From assembly GCA_022511245.1 (NCBI GenBank), contig JAFLRV010000002.1, positions 1 to 44,997 of the forward strand: a DNA stretch of 44,997 bases, read 5' to 3'. The stretch's first letter is position 1, and every line of letters starts with the position of its first letter. This DNA is from Coprobacter sp. Its GTDB lineage: Bacteria; Bacteroidota; Bacteroidia; Bacteroidales; Coprobacteraceae. Shown here in pieces: positions 10,278 to 18,949 of the stretch. Made by a program: the position numbers and the translations under genes. The notes below the pieces were generated by a model. The model worked only from the letters and a program-made list of their open reading frames with translations, was not told the origin of the DNA and did not search any database.

Positions 10278-12401
10278 TTAATATAATTGGTCAACAGTTA
10301 TCTCTACGGTACGCCACGGGATGATTTCCACTTCTACACCGAGGCTTTTGTCGTCCGGTTCCGGATTCGGCACAATCGGCTGGTCCGGGTCGTCCACCGG
10401 AGTTCCCGGATGCTGTATCGAAGTTACCGTCAGGCGGTACCAGGTGTTGCGCACCACACCGTAGTCGCCCGTAGCCACAGCCGTAACCGGACTCGTTTCG
10501 AAGCTGGCGCTTTCCACGTTGTGTTTAATCGGCAGGGCATAGTACATGCGGCCCTCCTTGTAGTGTTTGGCCAGATTCGTAAAGCGGTAGATGTACGATA
10601 CCAGCTGCTCGTCGGAGATGGGCGACAAAGTGATTTTGCCCGTTGAGCTGTCCTTGTATCTTGCCTGCAAGGTAACGCCGTCTTTTTTCTTCAGCGATAC
10701 CCAACCGTCGCCGCCTTTGATAAAGGCCGGACCGAATTCGAAATATTTGTCCGCATTTTCGGCAAGGTCTTCGTGGGTAAGCGGATTTCCGTCGCCGTCG
10801 GCTATGGGAACTACATCGTCCAATACATGCTCGTCGCTGTTGATGTAATCCACAAACTCGCCCGGCTTGAACACGTTGGCAATCCGGTCGTCCTTCTTGT
10901 TGTAGTAGATGTTGGTCATCAAGGTGGCAATGGCCTGTTCTTTCAGGGCTTTTTCGCTCCAGTACAAGCCGTTCGAGAAATATTTGTCAGACACGCCCTT
11001 GATGAACCCGGTCTTGTCTATGTTGGTCAAATCGAGGTCTTGGTCCACCTCGTCGATGATGAACTGGGCCGTCAGGATGATGTGCGTTCCGCAGCGCAGC
11101 CAGGGCTGGGTAGCCAAATCCTGTTTACTCAGTATCGAGGCATCGAAGGTGTTCTCGAGCGAATATTTGTTGTCGGTTCTGTCGGTATATGCGCTGTAGG
11201 GTTTGTAAATCAGCGTATAGTCATCTTTGACAAGGCCTTCCGACGCATCGTAACCGGCAGAATAGATGGTATTTGTCGTAGCGGCTTTCACATTTACCGA
11301 ATCCAGAGCCATGCGGTACTGGTCGGGATAGGAGCCACCCGAATAGTTGGCGTCGAGCCCCCAGTAGGAGCGGAACAGACGGGGTGCGTTCCAGCCGATA
11401 TAGAAATTGTCGGCAACCGGCCACGGGAACTGTCCCGGTTTTTCCACCAGTGTCTTCACCAGATAGGTATCTTTTTCCAGCCCGTTCAGTCCCCAGTTGA
11501 CCAGATTGATTTTCCAGCCGGACATCACGTCTTTGTTGCTCCCTTCGGCCGGCGCATATTCCTGTCTTACCTTGAGCTTGTTGGGGCCCGTCAGGATAAT
11601 GGCTCCGGCGTCAGCGAAACGGCGGTTGCCCTCCTTGATGATAAGCGTGAATTTAGCCAGCAGACGTTCCACATAGAACATGGTGAGGTTCTCCGGCCGG
11701 ATGGCCTCCTCTATGGTCTCGTAGAAGACGGGGCCGGCGGGGTCCAAAGGCGTCAGCACGGAAATCGTGTCTGACTCCTCGCCCCGATAGGCGACCGACG
11801 ACATGGTGAAATATTTCTTACCGTCTTCACCGTCACACATGGCCAACGATTCGGGGTTGTCGGTGTCGACCTCGTTAAGGTAATTCAAAACGGTATTCAC
11901 GGCATCTGTTCCGGCTGCCGTCAGTCTGGCATCCAGCAGGCTCAGCCGGTCGGGGTCGGCGTTCAATATCACCAGAGCGTAGGCAGGCATACCTACAGAG
12001 CCGGCAGGTTTCCGGGCTATATAAATATTCGATGCCGTCTTCGAACCGGTATTCGATTTTTCCAGTTTAGCGCCCCCGAAGTAGGTGTAATCGCTGTTGA
12101 AGAACAGCACGCTATTGCATTCGGGATTGTCGATAATCGCACGCTCGTCGGCAGTACCTTTGTTGAACCACTCGAAACGTTCGTAATCGTCATCGTATTC
12201 CTTGTGGGTCGAACGGGTCTTTTCCTGCGCATCTTTCAATTCAAAGCCGAGATAACCTGCCCCACCTGAAATACCTGTGTCGGGATTCTTCGCCGCAGGG
12301 TCATCTATCAGCTCCTGTGTACAGCTCCACAGGCCCAACGATGCCGCCATAAACAGCGATACCCATAATTTCTGTTTCATTAATTGCATAACCTCCATCA
12401 A
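10278..12401 (-). CDS. Mfa1-like major fimbrial subunit
   Basis: 707-aa lipoprotein (LGLWSC). C-terminal YYALPIKHN...GDYGVVRNTWYRLTVTSIQHPG...IIPWRTVEI is typical of Mfa1/P_gingi_FimA family. Start may be at 12380. Confidence 0.82.
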   Translation of the reverse strand: MMEVMQLMKQKLWVSLFMAASLGLWSCTQELIDDPAAKNPDTGISGGAGYLGFELKDAQEKTRSTHKEYDDDYERFEWFNKGTADERAIIDNPECNSVLFFNSDYTYFGGAKLEKSNTGSKTASNIYIARKPAGSVGMPAYALVILNADPDRLSLLDARLTAAGTDAVNTVLNYLNEVDTDNPESLAMCDGEDGKKYFTMSSVAYRGEESDTISVLTPLDPAGPVFYETIEEAIRPENLTMFYVERLLAKFTLIIKEGNRRFADAGAIILTGPNKLKVRQEYAPAEGSNKDVMSGWKINLVNWGLNGLEKDTYLVKTLVEKPGQFPWPVADNFYIGWNAPRLFRSYWGLDANYSGGSYPDQYRMALDSVNVKAATTNTIYSAGYDASEGLVKDDYTLIYKPYSAYTDRTDNKYSLENTFDASILSKQDLATQPWLRCGTHIILTAQFIIDEVDQDLDLTNIDKTGFIKGVSDKYFSNGLYWSEKALKEQAIATLMTNIYYNKKDDRIANVFKPGEFVDYINSDEHVLDDVVPIADGDGNPLTHEDLAENADKYFEFGPAFIKGGDGWVSLKKKDGVTLQARYKDSSTGKITLSPISDEQLVSYIYRFTNLAKHYKEGRMYYALPIKHNVESASFETSPVTAVATGDYGVVRNTWYRLTVTSIQHPGTPVDDPDQPIVPNPEPDDKSLGVEVEIIPWRTVEITVDQLY

Positions 12402-12419
12402 ATTAGGGTGTATGTTTTT

Positions 12420-13880
12420 TTATTTTGAATATTGTTTAGCCAGTTTCAGTTTCTCCAGTTCGCCGGCTGCTGAGGCATGGCCTTTGGCGTCGGCCTGCTC
12501 CATGTACCAGATGGCTTTGCCGTAATCTTTCTGCAGACCGCAGAGGACGCCGCGAACGTAAAGGGCGTCGGCACTGCTGCCGGCACGGCTCAGATAACGT
12601 TCGGCCTGGTTGAGGTCTTCACGCTGCATGGCAGCCGTAGCGGCGTTGAGGATAGCTACCTCGTCGGTCGGGAACATCTTCACGGCCGTCTCCATCACCT
12701 CGTTGTATTCGGGAGTACCCGGTACGAGCGTGCCGGCCAGCAGGTACATCTCGTTCAACGACAGTTTCGAGGGATGCGTACGCATGAGTTCGGCAATTTC
12801 GCTGAGGTCACTGAATCCCCGTATGGTGTATTCGATGCGGTAATCCGAGTGACGCAGACCCGGATATACGGTTTCCAGCAGGAATTGGTACTGTTCGGGG
12901 TAGTCGGTCTGGAGTTTCCAGTTTTTCGCATCCGGCTCCATGTAAGAATCGATAAGAGCCAGAATACCTTCCCGGCCCGGCATGGTCGAATTCACCATAT
13001 ACTCACGGAGACCTTCCCAGTCTTCAGGCTCGTAAGAGGTCTGGATGAAACCGTAAGGGAACATATACAGCTGCTGCACATAGCTCCTCAGGGCTTCGGT
13101 ACGGCCTTTGGCCAGACGGATGTTGTTGTCGTAGGGGCCTTCGGGCGATGCGAAACCTTTGATTGACAGCGATTTCACCGTAATATCCTTGTCGTTGCGA
13201 ACCGAGTCGATGGTAGCGATGATTTTGGCCAGCTCCACCGAGTTGCGGCGGTAGTCGGGATAAATCGTGGTGAGGTTCACCGGGAAATCCACATAGGCAC
13301 GGCCGGCCAGTTCGCGGGTCTTCACCTCTTCGGCAACGGCGGCCTGGAAAATAAATTCCGGCTCGTAAATCACCATTCTGTAGCTGGCCAGATCGGCCGG
13401 AACATACTCGGCCGGAGTGGTACAGCCGGCACAGCCGTAATCGGTGCGCTGCAATATCAGCGTCGAGCCGTTCATCCAGCTGTCATATTCCACCGTCTGC
13501 GCATATTTCACCACGTTCTGACGGTCACCGGCACGCATCGAAATCTCTTCGGAGCCGCTGATCGGTCTCAGACCGTTGCGTTCGAACTGATACCAGCGGG
13601 TGCGGCCATATACCCCCACACCCGGCAGACGGAGCGTGTCCTCGCCGTTTACAATCATCGGCGTAAAAATGGCGGCCCGATTGCTCTTCACCTTTACGTC
13701 CGTAAGGTCTATCTCCATTTTTGCGGTGATTTCATCCAAGTTTCTCACCAGCGAAGTTCTTTTGCAGGCTACGTTTATCGGTTCTCCGAGCTGCTTCACT
13801 TCCTGAGCGGCGGCACTCTGGAACGATATGAATACCGCTGCGGCCGCCAAAATCCCTTTGAAAATATTTTTGCTTCTCAT
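12420..13880 (-). CDS. DUF3868/OmpA-like domain protein of the fimbrial operon
   Basis: 486-aa secreted protein; OmpA-like region (SLSIKGFASPEGPYDNNIRLAKGRTEALRSYV); operon position. Confidence 0.8.
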   Translation of the reverse strand: MRSKNIFKGILAAAAVFISFQSAAAQEVKQLGEPINVACKRTSLVRNLDEITAKMEIDLTDVKVKSNRAAIFTPMIVNGEDTLRLPGVGVYGRTRWYQFERNGLRPISGSEEISMRAGDRQNVVKYAQTVEYDSWMNGSTLILQRTDYGCAGCTTPAEYVPADLASYRMVIYEPEFIFQAAVAEEVKTRELAGRAYVDFPVNLTTIYPDYRRNSVELAKIIATIDSVRNDKDITVKSLSIKGFASPEGPYDNNIRLAKGRTEALRSYVQQLYMFPYGFIQTSYEPEDWEGLREYMVNSTMPGREGILALIDSYMEPDAKNWKLQTDYPEQYQFLLETVYPGLRHSDYRIEYTIRGFSDLSEIAELMRTHPSKLSLNEMYLLAGTLVPGTPEYNEVMETAVKMFPTDEVAILNAATAAMQREDLNQAERYLSRAGSSADALYVRGVLCGLQKDYGKAIWYMEQADAKGHASAAGELEKLKLAKQYSK

Positions 13881-13894
13881 TTTTCAGTCTTTTT

Positions 13895-14482
13895 TTAGAA
13901 TACATAAACCAGATTAAGAGCTGCCTTCGTGGGGCCGTAGTAAGTATGCTTCTGGTCCGAAGCCACCTTCTTCGCACAGCCTTGACAGTTGTAGAGGTCA
14001 TACCAGGTCTGGATGACACCGACGCCGATTTCGGCTTCGAAGTTCCAGTGCTTGTTGAGCACCCAGGTGTAACCGTAGGCAATGCCGCCTCCGACACCCC
14101 AGCCCTGAGCCCGGTAGTCGGTCAGCTGTGAAAAGTTCATGCCCAGAAAATCAGAAGCATGTTTGAAACGTCCCCAGTTGAACTGGCCGCCGATAGCGTG
14201 AATACCGAGAAAATGACCGGCGAATCGGTCGCAGAACCAATACCGGAGTTCAGGCTGAAGCATCCAGTGTTTCCACAACTGCTTGTCTATGTCCCAGTTG
14301 TTAAAATTTCCCGAAATGTCTAACGACCATTTCGGAGCCAACCCAAGCTCGAGGCCCAAGTTTACCGTTGCTGTTGCATCGTACAGGAGATTGGTTTTCA
14401 ATCCTGCCTTTTGCGCTTTCGCATTCATACCGGCAAAAGCTATTAAAACTGCTGCCAGCGTTAATCTGATTGATTTTGACAT
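13895..14482 (-). CDS. DUF3575-domain protein (fimbrial operon first gene)
   Basis: 195 aa, KAGLKTNLLYDATATVNLGLELGLAPKWSLDISGNFNNW typical of DUF3575. Confidence 0.85.
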   Translation of the reverse strand: MSKSIRLTLAAVLIAFAGMNAKAQKAGLKTNLLYDATATVNLGLELGLAPKWSLDISGNFNNWDIDKQLWKHWMLQPELRYWFCDRFAGHFLGIHAIGGQFNWGRFKHASDFLGMNFSQLTDYRAQGWGVGGGIAYGYTWVLNKHWNFEAEIGVGVIQTWYDLYNCQGCAKKVASDQKHTYYGPTKAALNLVYVF

Positions 14483-14492
14483 GGGTATTATT

Positions 14493-14552
14493 TTATTTGT
14501 TCGATATTATTCTGTATCCGGTAAATTTCAGATGTTCCAGCGGTTCACACAT
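14493..14552 (-). CDS. Possible 19-aa upstream ORF/leader peptide (MCEPLEHLKFTGYRIISNK)
   Basis: ATG...TAA within the predicted 5'UTR, ending 10 nt before the DUF3575 start codon. No homology evidence. Confidence 0.3.
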   Translation of the reverse strand: MCEPLEHLKFTGYRIISNK

Positions 14553-14586
14553 TTTCGCAAATTTTGAGATTCCAGCGGTTCACACA
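14535..14586. repeat. Direct repeat of TTCCAGCGGTTCACACA (14535-14551 and 14570-14586)
   Basis: Two exact 17-bp copies with 35-bp periodicity upstream of the fimbrial operon. Confidence 0.95.
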
Positions 14587-14673
14587 CAAAAAATGATAAT
14601 TTTTTTTTCGTTCTGTCCGGTTTTTCCGGTACCCACACGGCTCCTTGAACACTTTAAAATCGCAAATTGGGCG

Positions 14674-14681
14674 CAAAGTTA
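14674..14681 (-). promoter_or_regulatory. Putative -7 element for the fimbrial operon (TAACTTTG on the minus strand)
   Basis: Exact match to Bacteroidetes TAnnTTTG; no convincing -33 element. Confidence 0.5.
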
Positions 14682-14728
14682 ATATTAATATTAGCAAAAA
14701 GTCAGATTTTTTTCATTTTTTTCTGTTA

Positions 14729-14738
14729 GGGGGGGGGG
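14729..14738. repeat. Poly-G tract (G10 on +, C10 on -)
   Basis: ctgttaGGGGGGGGGGttaaat in the intergenic region between the fimbrial operon and the SPOR gene. Confidence 0.97.
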
Positions 14739-14842
14739 TTAAATAATGTTAACAAAATGAATTGCGGCAAGTTATAGCCTCCTGTCGCAACGGGAGGCAA
14801 AAGTTTTTCAAAAATAATAAGCCGGGTATCCGATTTATTTTA

Positions 14843-14850
14843 TACCTTTG
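14843..14850 (+). promoter_or_regulatory. Putative -7 element (TACCTTTG) for the SPOR-domain gene
   Basis: TAnnTTTG match about 55 nt upstream of the CDS. Confidence 0.5.
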
Positions 14851-14904
14851 TTTGGAAATTCCCGGACAGGAACAAATAATGTATATATTAAATAAGAGAA
14901 GATT

Positions 14905-15378
14905 ATGAAGAAAAACTGGTTATGGATGATTCCCGCAATGGCCCTCACACTGGGACTGGGTTCTTGCAAATCGAAAGAGAGTGCATACAAGGCCGCTTAT
15001 GAAAAGGCACAGGAAAAACCGGTAGTGGAAACACCCGCTCCTGAACCTGTCGTTGTCAAACCGGTGACCGAAACGCCCACCTCGACGATAAAAACAAGCA
15101 ACGAAAAAGTGACCACTGTCAATGCCAGTGACGCTTCAAAACTGAAACTCTTCAACGTAGTGGTAGGCAGCTTCTCGATGAAAACCAACGCTTCGGGTCT
15201 GCAGGAATCGCTCGTTGCCGACGGATACGATGCCTTTTTGGTTCAGAACCCGCAAGGGATGTACCGGGTAATCGCCGGCAGTTTCGATGAACGGACTTCG
15301 GCCACCAACCTGCGTGAAAGCATCAAATCCCGCTACCCCAACCGTTTCAACGACGCCTGGCTGCTGATTAAAGAGTAA
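14905..15378 (+). CDS. SPOR-domain lipoprotein
   Basis: Lipobox LGLGSC; C-terminal LFNVVVGSFSMKTNASGLQESLVADGYDAFLVQNPQGMYRVIAGSF is SPOR-like. Confidence 0.85.
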   Translation: MKKNWLWMIPAMALTLGLGSCKSKESAYKAAYEKAQEKPVVETPAPEPVVVKPVTETPTSTIKTSNEKVTTVNASDASKLKLFNVVVGSFSMKTNASGLQESLVADGYDAFLVQNPQGMYRVIAGSFDERTSATNLRESIKSRYPNRFNDAWLLIKE

Positions 15379-15527
15379 CCGCATACCGGATATTGTCCGG
15401 AGACCGGAAGAGGATTCTGCCCGAATCTCTTCCGGTTTTATTTTGTCAGAACAGCACAGGAAAATCTGTCTTATTTTCAGCAAAAAACACAAAATCGCTT
15501 CTTTTTTATTATTTTTTTGCCCGATTT

Positions 15528-15559
15528 ATTGGATTATTCTTTTACAAATTCTATATTTG
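15528..15559 (+). promoter_or_regulatory. Putative trp operon promoter
   Basis: ATTG at 15528-15531, 20-nt gap, TATATTTG at 15552-15559; close to TTTG-N19-21-TAnnTTTG. Confidence 0.65.
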
Positions 15560-15578
15560 CCGCAGAAAGAACAAAAAA

Positions 15579-15641
15579 ATGAACGCTGTTTTGACAACTC
15601 AATATTGGTGGTGGCGCAACTTGCAACTGAAAAAGTCGTGA
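15579..15641 (+). CDS. trpL: trp leader peptide MNAVLTTQYWWWRNLQLKKS
   Basis: 20-codon ORF with TGG TGG TGG, about 20 nt downstream of a promoter match, upstream of a terminator hairpin and trpB. Confidence 0.85.
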   Translation: MNAVLTTQYWWWRNLQLKKS

Positions 15642-15687
15642 GCAGCCGCCCTGTATACAGCAAACAATCCGAAACGAAATACAACCC

Positions 15688-15718
15688 AAAGGCCTGTCCG
15701 TCACGACAGGCCTTTTTT
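15688..15718 (+). terminator. trp attenuator terminator
   Basis: AAAGGCCTGTC-CGTCAC-GACAGGCCTTT followed by T run; perfect 11-bp stem between leader peptide and trpB. Confidence 0.85.
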
Positions 15719-15749
15719 CATAACCCCGAAAACAAAACATTATACTGCA

Positions 15750-16937
15750 ATGAAACCATACCCAATCGATTCTGACGGATTTTACGGAGAGTTCGGCGGT
15801 GCCTATATCCCCGAAATACTGTACGGCTGTGTCGAACAGCTGCGCAACAACTACCTTTCCATTATCGAAAGCGACGACTTCAGACAGGAGTTCGACAGCC
15901 TGCTGCGGGACTACGTAGGCCGCCCTTCGCCGCTCTATCTCGCCCGGCGGCTCTCGGAGCGGTACGGATGCCGCATCTACCTCAAACGGGAAGACCTCAA
16001 CCACACGGGCGCCCACAAAATCAACAACACCATCGGCCAGATACTGCTGGCCCGGCGACTCGGCAAGAAACGCATCATTGCCGAAACCGGAGCGGGACAG
16101 CACGGGGTGGCCACAGCGACCGTCTGCGCGCTGATGAACATGGAATGCGTCGTGTACATGGGCAAAACCGACGTGGAGCGGCAGCACATCAACGTGCAGA
16201 AAATGCAGATGCTCGGAGCCACCGTACGCCCCGTCACCTCCGGCAACATGACGCTGAAAGACGCCACCAACGAAGCCATCCGGGACTGGTGCTGCCACCC
16301 GGCCGACACGCACTACATCATCGGCTCCACCGTAGGGCCGCACCCCTACCCCGACATGGTGGCCCGGCTGCAGTCGGTCATCGGGGAGGAGATTAAAAAA
16401 CAGCTCGCCGAAAAAGAGGGACGGGAAAACCCCGATTACCTGATTGCCTGTGTGGGCGGCGGCAGCAATGCCGCCGGTACCATATACCCCTACCTCGACG
16501 ACGACAGGATAAAAATCGTGCTGGCCGAAGCAGGCGGCAAAGGGGTGAACTCCGGCATGTCGGCCGCCACCATACAACTGGGAAAAACCGGCATCATACA
16601 CGGCTCCCGCACGCTGGTCATGCAGAACGAAGACGGACAAATCGAAGAACCCTACTCCATTTCGGCCGGACTCGACTATCCCGGCATCGGCCCCATACAC
16701 GCCCATCTGGCCTCCACCGGACGGGCCCGGATTCTCGCCGTCGATGACGACGAGGCGCTGCAGGCGGCTTTCGAACTGACCCGGCTCGAAGGCATTATCC
16801 CGGCTCTCGAATCGGCACATGCACTGGGGGCACTGCCCAAAATCGGCTTCCGTCCCGGAGAAGTGGCCGTACTCACCGTATCCGGACGGGGAGACAAAGA
16901 CATGAATACCTATATTGATTATTATCATCAAAAATAA
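15750..16937 (+). CDS. trpB: Tryptophan synthase beta chain
   Basis: GEFGGAYIPEILYGC..., LKREDLNHTGAHKINNTIGQ motif. Confidence 0.97.
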   Translation: MKPYPIDSDGFYGEFGGAYIPEILYGCVEQLRNNYLSIIESDDFRQEFDSLLRDYVGRPSPLYLARRLSERYGCRIYLKREDLNHTGAHKINNTIGQILLARRLGKKRIIAETGAGQHGVATATVCALMNMECVVYMGKTDVERQHINVQKMQMLGATVRPVTSGNMTLKDATNEAIRDWCCHPADTHYIIGSTVGPHPYPDMVARLQSVIGEEIKKQLAEKEGRENPDYLIACVGGGSNAAGTIYPYLDDDRIKIVLAEAGGKGVNSGMSAATIQLGKTGIIHGSRTLVMQNEDGQIEEPYSISAGLDYPGIGPIHAHLASTGRARILAVDDDEALQAAFELTRLEGIIPALESAHALGALPKIGFRPGEVAVLTVSGRGDKDMNTYIDYYHQK

Positions 16938-16949
16938 ATACCTGAACAT

Positions 16950-18356
16950 ATGAAACGATATTCCTACCGAACCGTCAGCAAAAAGGTGCTGGGCGACCTG
17001 CATACTCCGGTAAGCATCTACCTGAAAGTACGGGATATGTATTCGCAGTCGGCCCTCATGGAAAGTTCCGACTACCACGCCGGAGAGAACAGCATGTCCT
17101 ATATCGCCCTCTGCCCGCTGGCCAGTATCGGGGTCAACAGCCACCGCTGTACGGCCCTCTATCCCGACGGCAGCAAGGAGACCGGAACCGTCGGCGAAAC
17201 CTTTACCGTAGAGACGGCGATAAACCGCTTTATGGAGAGATTCGACATCGACGGACCCGACAAAAACGTATGCGGACTGTACGGCTACACCACCTTCAAT
17301 GCCGTCAAGTATTTCGAACCGATTCCGGTGAAGGAGAGCCACGACGAACAGAACGACGCCCCCGACCTGCTCTACATCCTGTTCAAATACATCATCGTAT
17401 TCAACCATTTCAAAAACGAACTGACACTGGTCGAGATGCTCTCCGAAGGCGAAGAAAGCTCGCTCAACGAACTGGAAGCCGTTATCGGCAACCGCAATTT
17501 TTCGTCCTACGACTTTGCGCTGAACGGAGCCGAATACAGCACCCTCACCGACGAGGAGCACAAGGCCAACATCCGGAAAGGCATCGCCCACTGCCTGCGG
17601 GGCGATGTGTTCCAGATTGTGCTTTCCAGACGCTTCATCCAGCCCTTCTCCGGAGACGATTTCAAGGTGTACCGGGCACTGCGGTCGGTCAACCCCTCGC
17701 CTTACCTTTTCTATTTCGATTTCGGCGGATACCGCATCTTCGGCTCCTCGCCCGAAACCCACTGCAAAATAGAAAACGGCACGGCCTGTATCGACCCTAT
17801 CGCCGGAACCACCCGGCGCACCGGCGACCTGTGCAAAGACAAGGAACTCACCGAAAAGCTGCTCCGTGACCCGAAAGAGAACGCCGAACACGTCATGCTC
17901 GTCGACCTGGCCCGCAACGACCTGAGCCGCAACTGCCACGACGTCAAGGTGCTCTTTTACAAGGAGCCCCAGTATTACAGCCACGTCATCCACCTGGTAT
18001 CGAGGGTGTGCGGCGTGCTGGACGAAACCGCCGCCCCCGTCAGGACCTTCATCGACACGTTCCCGGCCGGGACGCTGTCGGGTGCACCCAAAGTGCGGGC
18101 CATGCAGCTCATCTCCGAGATAGAGCCGCACAATCGGGGAGCCTACGGCGGCTGTATCGGATTTATCGGGTTCGACGGCAACCTCAATCAGGCCATTACC
18201 ATCCGCACGTTTGTCAGCCGCAACAACGAACTCTGGTACCAGGCCGGAGGAGGCATCGTGGCCCACAGCAACGAAGAAAACGAACTCCAGGAGGTAAACA
18301 ACAAACTGGGCGCACTGAAAAAAGCCATCGACATCGCCGTCACATTAAAAAACTAA
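16950..18356 (+). CDS. trpE: Anthranilate synthase component I
   Basis: DPIAGTTRRTG, FPAGTLSGAPKVRAM, GAYGGCIGF motifs. Confidence 0.96.
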   Translation: MKRYSYRTVSKKVLGDLHTPVSIYLKVRDMYSQSALMESSDYHAGENSMSYIALCPLASIGVNSHRCTALYPDGSKETGTVGETFTVETAINRFMERFDIDGPDKNVCGLYGYTTFNAVKYFEPIPVKESHDEQNDAPDLLYILFKYIIVFNHFKNELTLVEMLSEGEESSLNELEAVIGNRNFSSYDFALNGAEYSTLTDEEHKANIRKGIAHCLRGDVFQIVLSRRFIQPFSGDDFKVYRALRSVNPSPYLFYFDFGGYRIFGSSPETHCKIENGTACIDPIAGTTRRTGDLCKDKELTEKLLRDPKENAEHVMLVDLARNDLSRNCHDVKVLFYKEPQYYSHVIHLVSRVCGVLDETAAPVRTFIDTFPAGTLSGAPKVRAMQLISEIEPHNRGAYGGCIGFIGFDGNLNQAITIRTFVSRNNELWYQAGGGIVAHSNEENELQEVNNKLGALKKAIDIAVTLKN

Positions 18357-18369
18357 CCAGCCAACAGAC

Positions 18370-18939
18370 ATGGAAAAGATTCTGATATTCGACAATTACG
18401 ACTCGTTCACCTACAATCTGGTGCATCTGGTCAAAGAACTCTCCCCGTCCCGTATCGAAGTACACCGCAACGACCGCATCCGGCTCGAAGAGGTGGAAAA
18501 ATTCGACAAAATCATCCTCTCTCCGGGACCCGGCATTCCCGAAGAGGCCGGACTGCTGCTGCCGCTCATCCGGACCTATGCCCCCGTCAAAAAGATACTG
18601 GGCGTATGTCTGGGTCATCAGGCCATCGCCGAAGCCTTCGGCGGAACGCTGACCAATCTCTCCGAAGTGTTTCACGGCGTACAGACGCCGATACGCATTA
18701 CCGCCGGCGACCGGCTGTTTCAGGGGATGAACCGGGAAATACCCGTAGGCCGGTACCACTCCTGGATTGTCAGCCGGGAAAACCTGCCGGAGGAGCTGGA
18801 AGTCACCGCAGAAGACGCAGAGGGACGCATCATGGCGCTCCGGCACCGGACATACGACGTGCGGGGCATCCAGTTTCACCCCGAATCGGTACTCACGCCC
18901 GACGGCCGCACGATGATTCAAAATTTCCTGACCGATTAA
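18370..18939 (+). CDS. trpG: Anthranilate synthase component II (glutamine amidotransferase)
   Basis: ILIFDNYDSFTYNLVHL, SPGPGIP, GVCLGHQAIAE, GIQFHPESVLT. Confidence 0.96.
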   Translation: MEKILIFDNYDSFTYNLVHLVKELSPSRIEVHRNDRIRLEEVEKFDKIILSPGPGIPEEAGLLLPLIRTYAPVKKILGVCLGHQAIAEAFGGTLTNLSEVFHGVQTPIRITAGDRLFQGMNREIPVGRYHSWIVSRENLPEELEVTAEDAEGRIMALRHRTYDVRGIQFHPESVLTPDGRTMIQNFLTD

Positions 18940-18949
18940 AAGACTCATT

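Noticed and set aside
15534-18266. 910-aa minus-strand ORF across trpB/trpE
   Set aside because: Antisense shadow ORF over two clearly coding genes; low-complexity composition (Gly/Val/Asp/Phe-rich), no recognisable domain.
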